A DNA stretch of 64,000 bases from Gramella sp. KN1008 (GTDB lineage Bacteria > Bacteroidota > Bacteroidia > Flavobacteriales > Flavobacteriaceae), in contig NZ_SJDV01000004.1 in the NCBI RefSeq assembly GCF_004332155.1, positions 62,001 to 126,000 on the forward strand, given 5' to 3'. This document shows, piece after piece, positions 60,509-64,000 of this stretch (the stretch's first letter is position 1; the number at the start of each line of letters is the position of its first letter). The notes beneath the pieces are model-generated. The model saw nothing but the letters and a program-made list of their open reading frames with translations. It did no database searches and was not told the DNA's origin. Position numbers and translations under genes: made by a program.

Positions 60509-62908
60509 ATGAAATTTAATTTACTAGTTCTCTTTTTATTTACTTTTTCAACTCTGTATGCGCAGGAAATTACAGTGGTGGATAAAGTTACAGGTGAGCC
60601 TCTTGTTAATGTGGCTATTTTTAATACCGATAAGTCTAAGTCTGCCGTAACTAATATTCATGGGAAAGCCCATATTTCCAAATTTACCGATACCGAAGTG
60701 ATTATTTTCAAGTCGGTTTTTTATGTGGAAACCTACAGGAGAAAAAGGGAAATCTTAGCGAATGATAATACTGTTTTTCTGGAACCTACTGATAATCAGC
60801 TTGAACAGGTAACTATATCTGTGGCCAGGTTCAAGCTTAATAAGGATGAGATCCCGCAGAAGATCGTGAGCATTACACCGGAAGAAGTTCAGCTTGCCAG
60901 CCCGCAAACCTCGGCCGACCTTCTGGAAAGTACCGGGCAGGTTTATGTTCAGAAAAGTCAGTTAGGCGGAGGTAGTCCCATGATCCGTGGATTTGCTACT
61001 AATCGCTTATTGCTTACCGTGGATGGGGTGCGAATGAACTCTGCCATTTTCCGAAGTGGCAATCTTCAGAATGTTATTTCCATAGATCCCATGATGGTTG
61101 AAAGTACAGAAGTGATTTTAGGTCCCGGTTCTGTAGTATATGGGAGTGATGCGATTGGAGGAGTGATGAATTTTTATACTCTTAAGCCAAAATTCAGTTT
61201 TAATGAAGGTACTTCCTACTCCGGAAATATATATACGAGATTTGCCACAGCGAATAACGAAAATACGGTTCATGCAGATGTTAATGTAGGTCGGGAAAAC
61301 TGGGCCTTCAGAACAGGGGTTACCTATTCAGATTTTGGAGATCTTAGGATGGGGGAGCATGGTCCCGATGATTACTTAAGACCCGATTACGCAGTGCGCC
61401 GGGATGGTGAAGATGTGATGGTGGAAAATGAAGATCCGCTGGTTCAGAAACCAACAGGTTATCATCAGCTTAACCTGTTGCAGAAGATCAAATATATGCC
61501 CGCTAAAGACTGGGATTTTAACCTTGGGCTGGTATATTCCAATACATCAGACTTTCCAAGATTTGACAGGCTCTACCGGAAAAGGGATGGAGTGTTGAGA
61601 TCTGCAGAATGGTATTATGGGCCTCAGACCTGGTTTCTTGGGAGTCTGAACATAAACCATAGAAGTGATTCTGAATTTTATGATAAGGTTCAGTTCACCG
61701 GGGCTTATCAGTTCTTTGCCGAGAGCAGGAACGACAGGGATTTTGGGAAGCCAATACTTTTTACGACTGAAGAAAATGTGGACGCATATTCTGCAAATCT
61801 GGACTTTGAAAAGGTGTTTTTTGAAAGTAAATTTTTTTACGGATTTGAATATGTGCTTAATAATATAGATTCAAATGGAAGCTTCAGGAATATTGAAACG
61901 AAGGAGATCGGGGAGACGGCCAGTAGGTATCCTGATGGTTCCCATTGGCAGTCTATGGCGGTGTATTCCAGTTACCAGTGGAAGATACTGGAGGAGCTCT
62001 CACTTCAAACAGGGATCAGGTATAACCACATTTTGGTAGATGCCACTTTTGAAGATCGTTTTTATGATTTCCCTTTTGAAGAAGCAGATATAAGTACGGG
62101 TGCACTTACCGGAAGTCTTGGGATTAACTGGAGACAGAACGATTTTGTAGGGTGGCGACTGGGACTATCGACAGCTTTTCGCGCTCCTAATATTGATGAC
62201 ATAGGGAAGATCTTCGATTCGGAGCCGGGATCGGTTGTAGTGCCAAATCCGGATCTCAAATCTGAATATGCGTATAATGCTGAATTGGGTGCCGATCTTA
62301 ATCTTTCTGATAATATAAGGCTGGATCTAACAGGGTATTATACTTATCTGGATAACGCGATGGTTCGCAGGGATTTTGATCTTAACGGGGTCACCGAAAT
62401 CGATTATCAGGGCGAACCAAGCCGGGTACAGGCCATTCAGAATGCGGCACATGCTTATGTGTATGGATTGGAAGCAGGACTGGAAGTAGATTTTTCAGTA
62501 GCGTTCAGGTTGAAATCCCAGTTCAGCTATACCGAAGGAAAGGAAAATGAAGGAGGAGATTATGTCCCTTTAAGACATGCCGCTCCCATGTTTGGAAACA
62601 CACATCTTATTTGGAATAAAAGAAGATTAAAACTGGATCTTTTTGCAGAATATAACGGTCAATTCGACTTTGACGAGCTGGCGCCGGGAGAACAGGACAA
62701 GCCTTACCTGTATGCCCTGGACGAAAACGGTAATCCTTATTCCCCTTCATGGTATACGCTAAATCTTACCGGACAGTATGAATTGAATTCGCAATGGCTA
62801 GCGACGGTTTCAGTAGAGAATATTACAGATCAGCGATACCGCACCTATTCATCGGGGATTGCGGCTGCCGGAAGGAATCTTATTATCGCTTTATCCTATA
62901 CCTTTTAA
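60509..62908 (+). CDS. TonB-dependent receptor, heme/hemoglobin-transferrin type
   Basis: A 799-residue outer-membrane receptor with signal peptide MKFNLLVLFLFTFSTLYAQ, a carboxypeptidase-regulatory-like domain (about 20-90), and a plug with SQLGGGSPMIRGFATNRLLL and DGVRMNSAIFRSGNLQN, typical of heme, hemoglobin or transferrin receptors. The barrel has TAFRAPNIDD and VYGLEAGLEVDF regions and ends SYTF. It starts where recO stops, so may depend on the recO promoter. The ligand assignment rests on motif memory. Confidence 0.88.
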   Translation: MKFNLLVLFLFTFSTLYAQEITVVDKVTGEPLVNVAIFNTDKSKSAVTNIHGKAHISKFTDTEVIIFKSVFYVETYRRKREILANDNTVFLEPTDNQLEQVTISVARFKLNKDEIPQKIVSITPEEVQLASPQTSADLLESTGQVYVQKSQLGGGSPMIRGFATNRLLLTVDGVRMNSAIFRSGNLQNVISIDPMMVESTEVILGPGSVVYGSDAIGGVMNFYTLKPKFSFNEGTSYSGNIYTRFATANNENTVHADVNVGRENWAFRTGVTYSDFGDLRMGEHGPDDYLRPDYAVRRDGEDVMVENEDPLVQKPTGYHQLNLLQKIKYMPAKDWDFNLGLVYSNTSDFPRFDRLYRKRDGVLRSAEWYYGPQTWFLGSLNINHRSDSEFYDKVQFTGAYQFFAESRNDRDFGKPILFTTEENVDAYSANLDFEKVFFESKFFYGFEYVLNNIDSNGSFRNIETKEIGETASRYPDGSHWQSMAVYSSYQWKILEELSLQTGIRYNHILVDATFEDRFYDFPFEEADISTGALTGSLGINWRQNDFVGWRLGLSTAFRAPNIDDIGKIFDSEPGSVVVPNPDLKSEYAYNAELGADLNLSDNIRLDLTGYYTYLDNAMVRRDFDLNGVTEIDYQGEPSRVQAIQNAAHAYVYGLEAGLEVDFSVAFRLKSQFSYTEGKENEGGDYVPLRHAAPMFGNTHLIWNKRRLKLDLFAEYNGQFDFDELAPGEQDKPYLYALDENGNPYSPSWYTLNLTGQYELNSQWLATVSVENITDQRYRTYSSGIAAAGRNLIIALSYTF

Positions 62909-63038
62909 GCTTATTTTAACAGAAGAGGTTAAGTTCCAGAATTTTAGGTTAGAGACTAAGAATAAATTCATATGTAATTTAATGTGGATTAATATCTTCT
63001 TTGGTTAAAAATCATTATTTTCGCAAATCATTTGAAAA
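62909..63038. other. intergenic region before ileS
   Basis: A 130-base gap. TATTTTCG at 63016-63023 is a one-mismatch -7 element for ileS. No hairpin terminator is evident. Confidence 0.4.
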
Positions 63039-64000
63039 ATGGAGAAAATGAGTAGAAAATTCCCTGAATATAAAGGTCTTGACCTGCCTAAGGTGGCAGA
63101 GGAAATCCTAAACTATTGGGAAGAGAATGATATTTTTGAAAAAAGTGTTACCACTCGTGATGGTAAGGAGCCATTTGTGTTCTTTGAAGGCCCGCCTTCG
63201 GCAAATGGTTTGCCTGGTATTCATCATGTAATGGCTCGTGCTATAAAGGATATCTTTTGCAGGTATAAAACCCAGAAAGGATTTCAGGTTAAACGAAAGG
63301 CCGGATGGGATACCCATGGACTCCCGGTAGAGCTGGGTGTTGAGAAGGAACTGGGAATCACCAAGGAGGATATAGGGAACAAAATCAGCATCGAAAAATA
63401 TAACGAAGCCTGTAAGAATGCGGTGATGCGTTATACCGATGTATGGAATGACCTTACTCAGAAAATGGGTTACTGGGTGGATATGAACGATCCTTATATC
63501 ACCTATAAGTCCAAATATATGGAGACCGTATGGTGGCTCCTTTCTGAGATCTACAAAAAGGATCTAATCTACAAGGGCTACACCATTCAACCTTATTCTC
63601 CAAAGGCAGGAACTGGATTGAGTTCTCACGAACTGAATCAGCCCGGAACCTATCAGGATGTGACCGATACTACGGTTACCGCAATGTTTAAAGTTAAGGA
63701 AGAAACACTTCCTGATTTTCTGAAAGACGCTGTAAATTTATTTTTTATCGCATGGACCACAACTCCATGGACGCTTCCTTCTAATACCGCCTTAACAGTT
63801 GGGCCAAAGATCGATTATGTAACGGTTAAGACATATAATCAGTATACCTTTGAGCCTATAACAATAATAGTAGCCAAAGAACTGGCCGAAAAGCAATTCG
63901 ATAAAAAGTTCAGAAAGGCTGAGTCTGAAGAAGATCTTGCTTCTTATTCGGAAGGAGATAAAAAGATCCCTTACCTAATTGGAGAAAGCTTTAAGGGAGC
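63039..64000 (+). CDS. ileS: isoleucine--tRNA ligase, N-terminal part (cut by window edge)
   Basis: The first 320 residues of IleRS, open to the window edge. FFEGPPSANGLPGIHHVMAR is the ATP-binding region, and GWDTHGLPVE marks the IleRS2, eukaryote-like clade. The usual HIGH sequence is replaced by GIHH, the swapped GXHH form. The editing (CP1) domain starts at about 215 (TTTPWTLPSNTAL). The start at 63039 could instead be the next ATG at 63048. KMSKS is beyond the window. Confidence 0.95.
   Translation, partial: MEKMSRKFPEYKGLDLPKVAEEILNYWEENDIFEKSVTTRDGKEPFVFFEGPPSANGLPGIHHVMARAIKDIFCRYKTQKGFQVKRKAGWDTHGLPVELGVEKELGITKEDIGNKISIEKYNEACKNAVMRYTDVWNDLTQKMGYWVDMNDPYITYKSKYMETVWWLLSEIYKKDLIYKGYTIQPYSPKAGTGLSSHELNQPGTYQDVTDTTVTAMFKVKEETLPDFLKDAVNLFFIAWTTTPWTLPSNTALTVGPKIDYVTVKTYNQYTFEPITIIVAKELAEKQFDKKFRKAESEEDLASYSEGDKKIPYLIGESFKG

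Overview
The window looks like chromosomal DNA of a marine-type Flavobacteriaceae (Bacteroidota), probably near Gramella/Christiangramia; the genus is an inference from protein resemblance. Support comes from gldH (gliding motility), two SusC-like TonB receptors with carboxypeptidase-regulatory-like N-termini, BNR-propeller and THC0290-like envelope proteins, and many exact copies of the Bacteroidota -7 promoter element TAnnTTTG just upstream of genes. I see no prophage, transposase, CRISPR array, rRNA or conjugation gene. It reads as core genome with a few accessory insertions.

Layout. 1-7.3 kb: 5' end of trpS, a PlsC acyltransferase, an ECF sigma factor with a membrane partner ending in a predicted beta-barrel, a lipoprotein, recA, and a trhP-ferredoxin-trhO cluster for tRNA U34 hydroxylation. 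7.3-11.5 kb: a candidate structured RNA, then ricT, gldH and a class A penicillin-binding protein. 11.6-13.4 kb: succinyl-CoA:3-ketoacid CoA-transferase subunits A and B, split by a four-helix-bundle gene between inverted AT-rich repeats. 13.4-17.3 kb: a minus-strand group (small conserved protein, PolB-like 3'-5' exonuclease, serine hydrolase, Ogt, CNNM/CBS membrane protein). 17.4-31.8 kb: heme biosynthesis. The minus-strand run is hemA-hemC-hemD-hemE-DUF6973-hemF-hemB; divergent from it are an AraC regulator, a ThuA protein, hemH, a MATE transporter, a large secreted propeller and hemJ. Only the hemL step of the glutamate-to-heme route is not in the window.

31.8-38 kb: an NtrY-like histidine kinase, a crotonase, a PA0069-type radical SAM protein, an HD hydrolase, a second PlsC, a bacilliredoxin and a TerB/DnaJ protein. 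38-45.5 kb: a metal-homeostasis island. A TonB receptor plus secreted thioredoxin diverge from a DtxR-family regulator plus ZIP transporter around a palindromic operator; nearby lie feoA, feoB and a 51-residue FeoB-associated cysteine-rich protein. 45.5-49 kb: SCO copper chaperone, RseP protease, tRNA-Asn and a triple-repeat PepSY-like lipoprotein. 49-54.7 kb: a Tat-exported glycoside-hydrolase-like protein, a PiT phosphate transporter with a PhoU-like tail, and a DsbD-alpha/TlpA pair. 54.8-57.4 kb: macro domain-pncB-pncA (NAD salvage). 57.4-64 kb: a THC0290-like envelope protein, NADP glutamate dehydrogenase, recO, a heme/transferrin-type TonB receptor, and the 5' part of an ileS whose HIGH motif is altered to GIHH.

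The dominant theme is iron and heme: acquisition (TonB receptors, FeoAB, ZIP), sensing (DtxR, possibly AraC) and use (heme pathway, Fe-S tRNA hydroxylase). The strongest leads for new biology are the cassette inside the CoA-transferase operon, the structured RNA before ricT, the cytosol-to-barrel anti-sigma candidate, the paired tRNA hydroxylases and the GIHH-type IleRS.
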